The position numbers and the translations under genes are program-made. Below are positions 35,273 to 43,057 of a DNA stretch of 64,000 bases, piece after piece. Position 1 is the first letter of the stretch. Each line of letters starts with the position of its first letter. The stretch covers positions 2,108,001 to 2,172,000 of the forward strand of contig NZ_CP059404.1 of NCBI RefSeq assembly GCF_014217255.1, written 5' to 3'. The notes beneath the pieces are model-generated. The model searched no databases. It saw nothing but the letters and a program-made list of their open reading frames with translations, and was not told the origin of the DNA. This DNA is from Corynebacterium incognita. GTDB lineage: Bacteria; Actinomycetota; Actinomycetes; Mycobacteriales; Mycobacteriaceae.

Positions 35273-36952
35273 ATGTCTCAACCCCGCGAAGTCCGCTCCC
35301 CACGCGGCACCGAAATCTCCGCGAAGTCCTGGCAGACCGAGGCCCCGCTGCGCATGCTCATGAACAACCTCGACCCCGAGGTTGCGGAGCGCCCCGAGGA
35401 CCTGGTGGTCTACGGAGGCACCGGCAAGGCCGCGCGTAGCTGGGAGGCCTTCGACGCGATCGTCGAGACGCTCAAGGATCTCGAAGCCGATGAAACCCTG
35501 CTGGTCCAGTCCGGCAAGCCCGTCGGCGTGTGGAAGACGAACGAGTGGGCGCCGCGCGTGCTCATCGCCAACTCCAACCTGGTGGGCGACTGGGCCAACT
35601 GGGAGCACTTCCGCGAGCTTGAGGCCGAGGGGCTTATGATGTACGGGCAGATGACCGCGGGCTCCTGGATTTACATCGCCACCCAGGGCATCCTGCAGGG
35701 CACCTTCGAGACCTTCGCGGCAGTGGCCAAGAAGCGTTTTGGCGGCACCCTGGCCGGCACCTTCACCCTGACCGGTGGCTGCGGTGGCATGGGTGGCGCG
35801 CAGCCGCTGGCCGTCACCCTCAACGGCGGCGCTTGCCTCATCGTGGATGTGGACGAGACCCGACTCAAGCGTCGCCAGGGCAAGCGCTACCTGGATGAGG
35901 TCACCACCAACCTTGATGAGGCGCTGGAGATGGTACTCAAGGCCAAGGAGGAGAAGAAGCCCCTGTCCGTCGGCCTGGTAGGCAACGCAGCCGAGGTATT
36001 CCCAGAGATCCTGCGCCGTCAGCGCGCCGGCGAATTCACCGTCGACGTCGTTACCGACCAGACCTCCGCGCACGATCCGCTGAGCTACCTGCCTACCGAG
36101 ATCTCCGTGGAGGACTGGCACCGCGAGGCTGAGGCTGATCCGGTCACCTTCACCAAGAAGTCCCGCGAGGCCATGGCTGCACAGGTTCGGGCCATGGTGG
36201 ATTTCCAGGACGAGGGCGCCGAGGTCTTTGACTACGGCAACTCCATCCGCGACGAGGCCCGCAAGGCCGGCTACAACCGCGCATTCGAGTTCCCGGGCTT
36301 CGTGCCTGCCTACATCCGACCGCTGTTCTGTGAGGGTCTCGGCCCATTCCGCTGGGCAGCACTGTCCGGCGACCCGGAGGACATCAAGGTCACCGACCAG
36401 GCGCTCAAGGAGTTGTTCCCGGACAACGAGCACCTGCACAACTGGCTGGACGCCGCTGAGGAATACGTGGAATTCGAAGGCCTGCCAGCACGTATTTGCT
36501 GGCTCGGCTACGACGAGCGCCACAAGGCTGGCCTGCTATTCAACGACCTGGTCAAGGAGGGCAAGATCTCCGCGCCGATCGCCATCGGCCGCGACCACCT
36601 GGACTCCGGCTCCGTGGCCTCCCCGTACCGCGAGACCGAGGCGATGCTCGACGGCACCGACGCCGTCGCCGACTGGCCACTGCTCAACGCCATGACCGCA
36701 GTGTCCTCCGGCGCTACCTGGGTCTCCATCCACCACGGCGGCGGCGTGGGCATGGGCCGCTCCATCCACGCCGGCCAGGTCTCCGTGGCCGACGGCACTG
36801 AGCTGGCCGCCGCCAAGCTGCGCGCGGTGCTCACTAACGACCCGGGCATGGGCGTTATCCGCCACGTGGACGCTGGTTACGACCGTGCGGACGAAGTCGC
36901 CCGCGAGCGCGGCGTGCGCATCCCGATGCCGTTCAAGTCCCGCGAGAGCTAA
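35273..36952 (+). CDS. hutU: urocanate hydratase
   Basis: HutU adds water to urocanate, giving imidazolonepropionate, using tightly bound NAD. The 559-residue protein is full length. NAD contacts lie in [20 protein letters not shown] near residues 168-187, and the conserved [11 protein letters not shown] is near 264. [17 protein letters not shown] near residues 487-503 is a further family signature. CAGGAAGG precedes ATG 35273. It has its own promoter region because the pilus cluster separates it from hutH. A terminator lies between it and hutI. Confidence 0.97.
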   Translation: MSQPREVRSPRGTEISAKSWQTEAPLRMLMNNLDPEVAERPEDLVVYGGTGKAARSWEAFDAIVETLKDLEADETLLVQSGKPVGVWKTNEWAPRVLIANSNLVGDWANWEHFRELEAEGLMMYGQMTAGSWIYIATQGILQGTFETFAAVAKKRFGGTLAGTFTLTGGCGGMGGAQPLAVTLNGGACLIVDVDETRLKRRQGKRYLDEVTTNLDEALEMVLKAKEEKKPLSVGLVGNAAEVFPEILRRQRAGEFTVDVVTDQTSAHDPLSYLPTEISVEDWHREAEADPVTFTKKSREAMAAQVRAMVDFQDEGAEVFDYGNSIRDEARKAGYNRAFEFPGFVPAYIRPLFCEGLGPFRWAALSGDPEDIKVTDQALKELFPDNEHLHNWLDAAEEYVEFEGLPARICWLGYDERHKAGLLFNDLVKEGKISAPIAIGRDHLDSGSVASPYRETEAMLDGTDAVADWPLLNAMTAVSSGATWVSIHHGGGVGMGRSIHAGQVSVADGTELAAAKLRAVLTNDPGMGVIRHVDAGYDRADEVARERGVRIPMPFKSRES

Positions 36953-36974
36953 CACGCTCATCGACGTACCGTGG

Positions 36975-37008
36975 AACCCGTAAGGAACAATTGTCCTTGC
37001 GGGTTTTG
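36975..37008 (+). terminator. intrinsic terminator between hutU and hutI
   Basis: AACCCGTAAGGA (36975-36986) pairs with TCCTTGCGGGTT (36994-37005) with one G-T pair, followed by TTTTGCGC. It would lower hutI expression from the hutU promoter. Only 28 bases separate it from the hutI start, so hutI must depend on read-through or on a promoter inside this region. Confidence 0.8.
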
Positions 37009-37035
37009 CGCGTTAATCAATTAAAGGAGAAAAAG

Positions 37036-38229
37036 ATGTCTACGTTGTTTACCGGTATCTCTGAGCTGCGCACCGTTGCGGAGGCGGGCACCATCAAGGA
37101 TGCTGCGCTGGTGGTGGAAGACGGCTGCATCGCCTGGATTGGTGCTGCTGCTGACGCCCCCGCGGCGGACGAGAAGGTGGATCTCGGCGGCCGCGCCGTG
37201 CTGCCGGGCTGGGTGGACTCGCACACCCACATGATTTTTGCGGGCGACCGCGGCGAGGAATTCGAGGCCCGCATGGCGGGGGAGAACTACGCGGCTGGTG
37301 GCATCGCGGTGACAATGGAAGCCACCCGCAACGCGGGTGAGCAGAAGCTGGAGCAGCTCCTCCTGGGGCGTATCGCGGCGGCCCATGCGGGCGGCACCAC
37401 CACCATGGAAACCAAGACCGGCTACGGCCTTAACGTCGAGTCTGAGCGCCAGGCCGCGGAACTCGCCGCCCGCCACGTCGATGACGTCACGTTCCTTGGC
37501 GCTCACCTCGTGCCGCCGGGTTCTGACGCGGAGCCCTATCTGGACATCGTGGTCGGCGACATGCTCGATGCGGTGGCCCCGCACGCGCAGTGGATTGACG
37601 TGTTCTGCGAGCGCGGTGCGTTCGACGAAACGCAGTCCCGCCGTGTCCTCGAAGCCGGCAAGGCAAAGGGTTTGGGCGTGCGTGTGCACGGCAACCAGCT
37701 TGGCGACGGCCCCGGCGTGCAGATGGCCGTGGAACTCGGCGCGGCCTCAGTGGACCACGTCAACTACCTCACCGATGAGGACGTTGAGGCGCTGGCCAAC
37801 TCGGATACGGTGGCGACCATGCTCCCGGCGTGCGACTTGTCTACTCGCCAGCCGCTCGCGCCGGGCCGTCGCCTCATCGACGCCGGTGCGACCGTGGCCA
37901 TCGCTTCCAACCTCAACCCAGGCACCAGCTACACCTCGGCGATGAACTATTGCATCACCACCGCGGTACTGCAGCAGGAGCTCACGCTGGAAGAGGCCAT
38001 CGCCGCCGGTACTCTGGGCGGCGCTAAGGCGCTCCGCCGCCACGCCGTGAGCGAGACCGGTGACAACGCCGGCGCCGACGCCCAGGGCCGACCCGCCAAG
38101 GGCCAGCTCATCGTCGGCGCCGCCGCGGACCTCCACGTCCTGGACACCGCCAACGCCATCGACCTAGCCTACCGCCCCGGCATGCCACTGACCTGGCACA
38201 CCTACGTCGCCGGCCAGCAGGTGTTTTAG
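37036..38229 (+). CDS. hutI: imidazolonepropionase
   Basis: HutI hydrolyses 4-imidazolone-5-propionate to N-formimidoylglutamate. It is a 397-residue metal-dependent amidohydrolase. The metal-binding DSHTHMIFAG is near residues 61-70, followed by TTTMETKTGYGL and VHGNQLGDG. The final conserved block is ASNLNPGTSYTSAMN. AAAGGAG lies seven bases before ATG 37036. An upstream in-frame start at 36991 lies inside the terminator stem and is rejected. Confidence 0.96.
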   Translation: MSTLFTGISELRTVAEAGTIKDAALVVEDGCIAWIGAAADAPAADEKVDLGGRAVLPGWVDSHTHMIFAGDRGEEFEARMAGENYAAGGIAVTMEATRNAGEQKLEQLLLGRIAAAHAGGTTTMETKTGYGLNVESERQAAELAARHVDDVTFLGAHLVPPGSDAEPYLDIVVGDMLDAVAPHAQWIDVFCERGAFDETQSRRVLEAGKAKGLGVRVHGNQLGDGPGVQMAVELGAASVDHVNYLTDEDVEALANSDTVATMLPACDLSTRQPLAPGRRLIDAGATVAIASNLNPGTSYTSAMNYCITTAVLQQELTLEEAIAAGTLGGAKALRRHAVSETGDNAGADAQGRPAKGQLIVGAAADLHVLDTANAIDLAYRPGMPLTWHTYVAGQQVF

Positions 38230-38258
38230 CCACCCCACCAACACCACACTAGACAAAG

Positions 38259-38301
38259 CCCGCTGCCGGGCCCTCCTTTACCGGAGCGGCCCAGCAGCGG
38301 G
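38259..38301. terminator. hairpin between hutI and the convergent unknown gene
   Basis: CCCGCTGC and GGGCC (38259-38272) pair with GGCCC and GCAGCGGG (38288-38301) with one mismatch. Minus-strand reading is followed by CTTTGTC. It probably ends both convergent transcripts. Confidence 0.65.
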
Positions 38302-38341
38302 TGTCTGCGTCACACTGTATTCCCCGAGAGAGAAGGGGTCT

Positions 38342-38920
38342 TTACTTCTGGAAGCACGGGGTGCCCAGGGCGAGATCGGTGCCGCGGGAACCATCCGTCT
38401 CCGCAAGCTCAACTGCGAATTCCTTATTCGTGCGGGACAGGGGAACCGTGATGAGCTTTGGCGCATCGCCTAGGTTGTGGGTGATGGTTTTGATGCGCTC
38501 TCCGTCGAGGTAGACGTGGAGAACGCCTGCGACATTGCCGTCACCAATAGGCCCGAGAACGGTCTTGAACTCCTTGTAGGAGCCATTGAGTGCTGCACCG
38601 TAGTGTCTATTTGGAGAGCGGTCAGACTTGAGGTAATTCTTGTTGCCAATCACGACTGTGTCGCGGAATTGATAGCCACCATTGATGTCGCCCCAGTAGT
38701 CAAAGTTGCCGGTGCAGACGGTACCAATGCCGATGCTGGGCTTCGGTGCCGGGACATTGATGCCGGTGTTGCCCTTGGACGGTGCGGAGGTGGAGCTGCC
38801 TACGGAGCCCAACGCGCCCGCGATGAGGGTGATGATGGTGATGGCGGCTGCGATGGCTTCCTTCGCCTGTGGAAGCATCTGCATGATTTCTTTCGGGCTT
38901 GGCATCTTTGGAGTACGCAT
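38342..38920 (-). CDS. membrane-anchored extracytoplasmic protein, NPCBM-like
   Basis: A 192-residue protein with one N-terminal hydrophobic helix (residues about 18-40, AIAAAITIITLIAGALGSV), a short Ser/Pro linker, then a folded domain of about 130 residues. The domain reads FRDTVVIGNKNY, then KEFKTVLGPIGDGNV and LHVYLDGERIKTI, a strand pattern resembling NPCBM-type carbohydrate-binding modules. Two cysteines (in TVCTGN and TPCFQK) may form a disulfide. The family assignment is by eye only. It converges with hutI. Confidence 0.7.
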   Translation of the reverse strand: MRTPKMPSPKEIMQMLPQAKEAIAAAITIITLIAGALGSVGSSTSAPSKGNTGINVPAPKPSIGIGTVCTGNFDYWGDINGGYQFRDTVVIGNKNYLKSDRSPNRHYGAALNGSYKEFKTVLGPIGDGNVAGVLHVYLDGERIKTITHNLGDAPKLITVPLSRTNKEFAVELAETDGSRGTDLALGTPCFQK

Positions 38921-39325
38921 ACAAAGGCCTTTCGAGAGAGAGTGGACTGATGTGCTGTAACGCGAGCGAGTTCGCTGTAGTTACAAGTCAGGGGTTACCC
39001 TCTCGCAAATGTTTTGTCATGCGATGTTGCCACCCAATTTTTTCCCGTACCCCGCGCTGGCGCCGGATTTTCGGGCATTACATAATTATATAAACTATTG
39101 TAATGCGGGGTTCTGACTTTGTGATCCTTCGGGTGGAGTGGGGGGACGGGGGTAGGGATTGTTGCTGGGATCGCGGGACGTCGACAAGCGGATCCATGGC
39201 GGGTGCCGTCGCGGGCTACGCGCGCCGCGTGCCTCCGTGCTCACAGCGGAAATCACCCCTGGAGGTAGAGGCAAGAAAGTCTCGTATGGTGCTTATTGCG
39301 TTTGTCGCGTACTGTGGAGCGGGCA
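38921..39325 (+). promoter_or_regulatory. 405 bp intergenic region ahead of deaD, with inverted repeat 39075-39106
   Basis: GCATTACA (39075-39082) and TGTAATGC (39099-39106) are perfect eight-base arms around a 16-base A/T-rich spacer. The region serves the divergent promoters of the unknown gene (minus) and deaD (plus). No gene or RNA is supported in the remainder. Long leaders are common ahead of cold-responsive DEAD-box helicase genes, but no structure is evident to me. Confidence 0.4.
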
Positions 39326-41392
39326 ATGAGCATTACCGATAACGCCACCGGCGGCGTGAACGAGCCGGACGTAGAAAATAGTCAGTCGGAATCTCAGGAA
39401 ACTTCGCAGAACGAGCAGCCACAGGCTGACGTTCAATCTCAGGACAACGGCGTCACCGATGCCCGCGTGTCTGAGCAGCAGGCCGACACCGGCCAGGGGA
39501 ATGCGGAACCTTCTGAGGACACCGGCGCTGAGTCCGAGGACTCGGCCAACGAAAGTACCCAGGGGTTTGACACTCTCGGCCTGCCAGACGAGGTTATTAA
39601 GGCCGTCGAAAAGGTTGGTTTCACCACCCCTTCACCGATCCAGCAAGAAACCATCCCACTGCTGATGGAAGGTCGCGACGTCGTCGGCCTCGCGCAGACC
39701 GGTACGGGCAAGACCGCGGCGTTTGCGCTGCCGGTGCTGTCGCGTATCGACGCCGCTGCGCGCTACCCGCAGGCATTGGTCCTGGCTCCGACCCGTGAGC
39801 TGGCCTTGCAGGTTGCCGACTCGTTCCAGTCGTTTGCGGATCACCTCGGACGCATCGAGGTGCTGCCGATTTACGGTGGCCAGGCCTACGGCATCCAGCT
39901 GTCCGGCCTGCGCCGTGGTGCGCAGATCGTCGTGGGCACTCCGGGGCGCGTTATCGACCACCTGGAGAAGGGGTCCCTGGACATCTCCCAGCTGAAGTAC
40001 CTTGTTCTGGACGAGGCTGACGAGATGCTCAACATGGGCTTCCAGGAAGACGTGGAGCGCATCCTGGCGGATACGCCGGATGACAAGCAGGTGGCTTTGT
40101 TCTCCGCGACGATGCCGAATGGCATCCGCCGGATTTCCAAGCAATACCTGAACGACCCAGCCGAGGTCACCGTGAAGTCGGAGACCCGTACCAACACGAA
40201 CATCACCCAGCGTTTCTTGCTGACCCCGCACCGCGCCAAGATGGATGCGTTCACCCGCATCCTCGAGGTCATTGACTACGACGGCATCATCGTGTTCGTG
40301 CGCACCAAGCATGAGACGGAGAACGTCGCAGAGCAGTTGCGTGCGCAGGGCTACAGCGCTGCTGCCATTAACGGCGACATCGCGCAGAACCAGCGTGAGC
40401 GCACCGTCGACCAGCTCAAGGACGGCCGCCTGGACATCCTCGTTGCTACCGATGTTGCGGCGCGTGGCCTGGACGTTGAGCGTATCTCTCACGTGGTCAA
40501 CTTCGACATTCCGAACGACACTGAGTCCTATGTCCACCGCATTGGCCGCACCGGCCGTGCAGGCCGTACCGGCGAGGCAATCCTGTTCGTGACTCCTCGT
40601 GAGCGCCGCATGCTGCGCAACATTGAGCGTGTCACCAAGGCCCGCCTGGAAGAAATGGATCTGCCTTCCGTCGATGAGGTGAATACCGCCCGCAAGGCTA
40701 AGTTCACCCAGAAGATCACCGAGAAGCTCGATGATTCCCAGATGGAAATGTTCCGCGGGATGCTGCGTAAGTACTCGGAGACCAACAACGTTGCGATGGA
40801 CGATATCGCTGCTGCGCTGGCAGTTGCCCTGCAGGGTGACACTGAGTTCCTGATGAAGGAGCAGCCAAAGCACAAGCGCGACAAGTTCGACCGGGACAAG
40901 TTCGACCGCGATGACCGTCGCGGTGGCCGCCGTGACCGTGACGACCGTCGCGGTGGCCGCGACCGCGGACCGCGCCGCCCGGATGGTGACTTCGAGTCTT
41001 ACCGTATTGCGGTGGGCCGTCGCCACAACGTGCGACCAGGCGCCATCGTTGGCGCTATCGCGAATGAGGGCGGCTTGTCCTCCGGCGACTTTGGACGCAT
41101 CACGATTACGGAAAACCGCACCATCGTGGAGCTGCCGAAGAACTTGGATCCTTCCGTGTTGAGCCGCTTGTCCGATACTCGTATCCAGGGCCAGCTCATC
41201 AACATTGAGAAGGACACTGGACGCCCGCCACGTGACCGTGATGACCGCGGTGGCCGTGGCTTCGGCGGACGCGGACGTGGCCGTGATGATCGCGGTGGAG
41301 ATCGCCGTGATGACCGTCGTGGTGGCCGCGGTGGCCGTGGCTTCGGCGGCGGACGCGACCGTGACGACCGCCGAGGTAGCTGGCGCGACTAG
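39326..41392 (+). CDS. deaD: DEAD-box RNA helicase with RGG-rich tail
   Basis: A 688-residue ATP-dependent RNA helicase of the DeaD/CsdA type, acting in ribosome assembly and mRNA turnover, often induced by cold. An acidic low-complexity N terminus (about residues 1-80) precedes the helicase core. The core has AQTGTGKT near 124, VLDEADEML near 228, SAT near 261 and HRIGRTGRAGR near 404. An RNA-binding DbpA-type domain (YRIAVGRRHNVRPGAIVGAIANEGG) lies near 560. The C terminus is repeated RDDRGGRGRGG, an RNA-annealing tail. ATG 39326 follows GGAG; an earlier in-frame ATG at 39296 is less likely. Confidence 0.95.
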   Translation: MSITDNATGGVNEPDVENSQSESQETSQNEQPQADVQSQDNGVTDARVSEQQADTGQGNAEPSEDTGAESEDSANESTQGFDTLGLPDEVIKAVEKVGFTTPSPIQQETIPLLMEGRDVVGLAQTGTGKTAAFALPVLSRIDAAARYPQALVLAPTRELALQVADSFQSFADHLGRIEVLPIYGGQAYGIQLSGLRRGAQIVVGTPGRVIDHLEKGSLDISQLKYLVLDEADEMLNMGFQEDVERILADTPDDKQVALFSATMPNGIRRISKQYLNDPAEVTVKSETRTNTNITQRFLLTPHRAKMDAFTRILEVIDYDGIIVFVRTKHETENVAEQLRAQGYSAAAINGDIAQNQRERTVDQLKDGRLDILVATDVAARGLDVERISHVVNFDIPNDTESYVHRIGRTGRAGRTGEAILFVTPRERRMLRNIERVTKARLEEMDLPSVDEVNTARKAKFTQKITEKLDDSQMEMFRGMLRKYSETNNVAMDDIAAALAVALQGDTEFLMKEQPKHKRDKFDRDKFDRDDRRGGRRDRDDRRGGRDRGPRRPDGDFESYRIAVGRRHNVRPGAIVGAIANEGGLSSGDFGRITITENRTIVELPKNLDPSVLSRLSDTRIQGQLINIEKDTGRPPRDRDDRGGRGFGGRGRGRDDRGGDRRDDRRGGRGGRGFGGGRDRDDRRGSWRD

Positions 41393-41418
41393 TCTCCGTC
41401 TTTCGCCCTCTAGACGCT

Positions 41419-41452
41419 AACCCGGGATGCGCATTGCGCTCCCGGGTTTTGT
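41419..41452 (+). terminator. intrinsic terminator after deaD
   Basis: AACCCGGGA (41419-41427) pairs with TCCCGGGTT (41440-41448). The loop holds a further GCGC/GCGC pairing, and TTTTGTC follows. Confidence 0.88.
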
Positions 41453-41524
41453 CGTGCCGCCGTCAGCCTGCCGCGCCCAAACTGCCACACTTGCGCGGCT
41501 GCATCGCCGGAGGCGGCACTGAGT

Positions 41525-41812
41525 GGGGTACTTTGGGCGTGCCCTTATCACCACACTCGCGCGATTGCGGTGACCGGCGCCGATGTTTGTGGGGTACTTA
41601 GGCCACCTCGCCCTAACCGCCACACTCGCGCGATTGCGGTGACCGGCGCCGACGTTTGTGGGGTACTTAGGCCACCTCGCCCTAACCGCCACACTCGCGC
41701 GGCTGCGGTGAGGTGGGCCAGCCTGGATGGGGTACTTAGGCCGTGCGCCCAAACCGCCACACTCGCGCGGCTGCGGTGCTTGGGTCGGCGCCGAGTGGGG
41801 TGCTTGGGGCGC
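41525..41812. repeat. direct repeat array, five units of 66-69 bp
   Basis: The landmark GGGGTACTTAGGC (or a variant) recurs at 41525, 41591, 41660, 41729 and 41797. Units two and three are nearly identical; the outer ones are degenerate. Each unit also carries CCGCCACACTCGCGCG and a GCGGTGACCGGCGCCGA-like stretch. There are no unique spacers, so it is not a CRISPR array. Both strands have open frames through it, with 23-residue periodicity, but neither has a plausible start or composition. It fills most of the 424 bp between the deaD terminator and the next gene. Confidence 0.85.
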
Positions 41813-41876
41813 GGGCGGCGTCGAAAAGCGCAAAAGCCGGCAGCGGGAGAGCTGCCGGCGAAGTTGCGTAGAAGCG

Positions 41877-42326
41877 CTAGATGAACATGAGGATGGCGAT
41901 GACCACCCACAGTAGGGAGAAGATGCCGCCGAACATGGACAGCTGGGACTTCATTTTGGCCCAGTCGAAGGAGCCTTCGGCACCCGGGTTAGCCAGGGCG
42001 TCCAGGGCCTTCTGCTGGCGGGGCACGATGAGGAAGAAGAGCAGCGCCCACGCGATGACCGAGAGCAGGATAGAGGCGTGGAACTGGCCCATCTTGCCGT
42101 AGGTAGCCATATCAGTCAGGAAGATCGTGATGCCGATGACCGGCACGATAGCCGAGAGCATGCCGTAGTTCTTCGTGATGTTAGCCAGCGTCTGTGCCGC
42201 GCCACGGGAGGCGACGTCGCCCTCAGAGGCCTTGAGCGCCTTGACCTGGAAGGAGGAAACGGCCACGGTGACCGGGCCGAGGAACAATATTGCCGCGAGA
42301 ACGTGAAGTGCGATGAGGAAATTCAT
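41877..42326 (-). CDS. small integral membrane protein (DUF2269-like)
   Basis: A 149-residue protein with four hydrophobic helices (about residues 3-22, 55-75, 85-105, 130-149). The first begins MNFLIALHVLAAILFLGPVTVA, a pattern seen in DUF2269-type and CopD-like proteins. A conserved histidine sits in the first helix. Function is unknown. I start at ATG 42326; a frame from 42353 adds nine polar residues. It lies 39 bp downstream of the secreted nuclease gene on the same strand. Confidence 0.75.
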   Translation of the reverse strand: MNFLIALHVLAAILFLGPVTVAVSSFQVKALKASEGDVASRGAAQTLANITKNYGMLSAIVPVIGITIFLTDMATYGKMGQFHASILLSVIAWALLFFLIVPRQQKALDALANPGAEGSFDWAKMKSQLSMFGGIFSLLWVVIAILMFI

Positions 42327-42365
42327 AATTCGGTACCCTACCTGTTTCCGCATGAAAAGTGGACT

Positions 42366-43013
42366 TCACCGGGCACTCAGCAGGCAGATGCGCCGCGTCG
42401 TGGCCACGTCTGCGCGGGGGACCGCGAGGCCGTAGTCGACGGCTACCGCCAGCACACGGCGCGCGTACCAGCACTGAGTACGCGGTGATGGCGGGAGCCA
42501 TTGGGAGGGAAGCTGGTCTGATTTGTCGCGGTTGAGGTCTTTCGCCGTGGCAATTAAATTCCGCGGGTCGTTGGCAAAGCGTTGGCGCGTGGCGTCGTCC
42601 CACGAGTGCGCGCCCAAGTCCCACGCGGCGGCCAGCGGGAAGACGTGGTCCACCTCAATGGTCTGTGTCGCGATGGGGGCCGTGGCGTGGGCGTAAGGGT
42701 CGTAGAACGTGCCGATGTCTACTTTGCACGGGGAACCGGGTCCCGGTAGTCGTGCGGGACCGCTAGTTTGCCGAAGAATAGCGTCCTCCCGAGCGGTGCA
42801 ATGCTCAAGGTCGGCCCACCCGGCGCCGAAGTGCTCCCGTTCGTAGCCGGGGGTCGCTGGGCGTTGCGGCACCACAGTGACCTGGGCCGCCAATGCGCTT
42901 GCCGACGGCAGCCCTGGCTCATCCGTGGCGTTGAGCCGCGGCCAGGCCAGGGTCGCTGCCCAGCACACCGTCGCGGTGGTCAGCAGCAGGAAGTAGAAAC
43001 GCAAAAGGCTCAC
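42366..43013 (-). CDS. secreted HNH-type nuclease (DUF1524/GmrSD C-terminal-like)
   Basis: A 215-residue exported protein. An N-terminal hydrophobic helix (residues 4-24) acts as signal or anchor. The nuclease core is IEVDHVFPLAAAWDLG at about 120-135 and NDPRNLIATAKDLNRDKSDQLPSQW at about 149-173, which fit the His-Asn-His pattern of secreted HNH endonucleases. Two cysteine pairs could form disulfides outside the cell. GTG 43013 lies within the terminator stem of putP. TTG three codons later, with AGGG about ten bases ahead, is another possible start. It probably degrades extracellular DNA for nutrition or competition; this is inference. Confidence 0.85.
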   Translation of the reverse strand: MSLLRFYFLLLTTATVCWAATLAWPRLNATDEPGLPSASALAAQVTVVPQRPATPGYEREHFGAGWADLEHCTAREDAILRQTSGPARLPGPGSPCKVDIGTFYDPYAHATAPIATQTIEVDHVFPLAAAWDLGAHSWDDATRQRFANDPRNLIATAKDLNRDKSDQLPSQWLPPSPRTQCWYARRVLAVAVDYGLAVPRADVATTRRICLLSAR

Positions 43014-43040
43014 GCCCTAGTTGGACTAGGGGTGAGCCTT
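43005..43040 (-). terminator. intrinsic terminator after putP, overlapping the next start codon
   Basis: GTGAGCCTT and CTAGGG (43026-43040) pair with CCCTAG and AAGGCTCAC (43005-43020) with one bulged base. On the minus strand TTTTGCG follows. The start codon of the nuclease gene at 43013 is inside the stem. Confidence 0.85.
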
Positions 43041-43057
43041 CTTTCGTTCCGGGGTGT

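Noticed and set aside
39632..41026. 464-codon open frame on the minus strand
   Set aside because: It lies wholly within deaD, where all helicase motifs are on the plus strand.
41525..41812. CRISPR array
   Set aside because: The repeats are 66-69 bp, contiguous and degenerate, with no unique spacers and no cas genes nearby.
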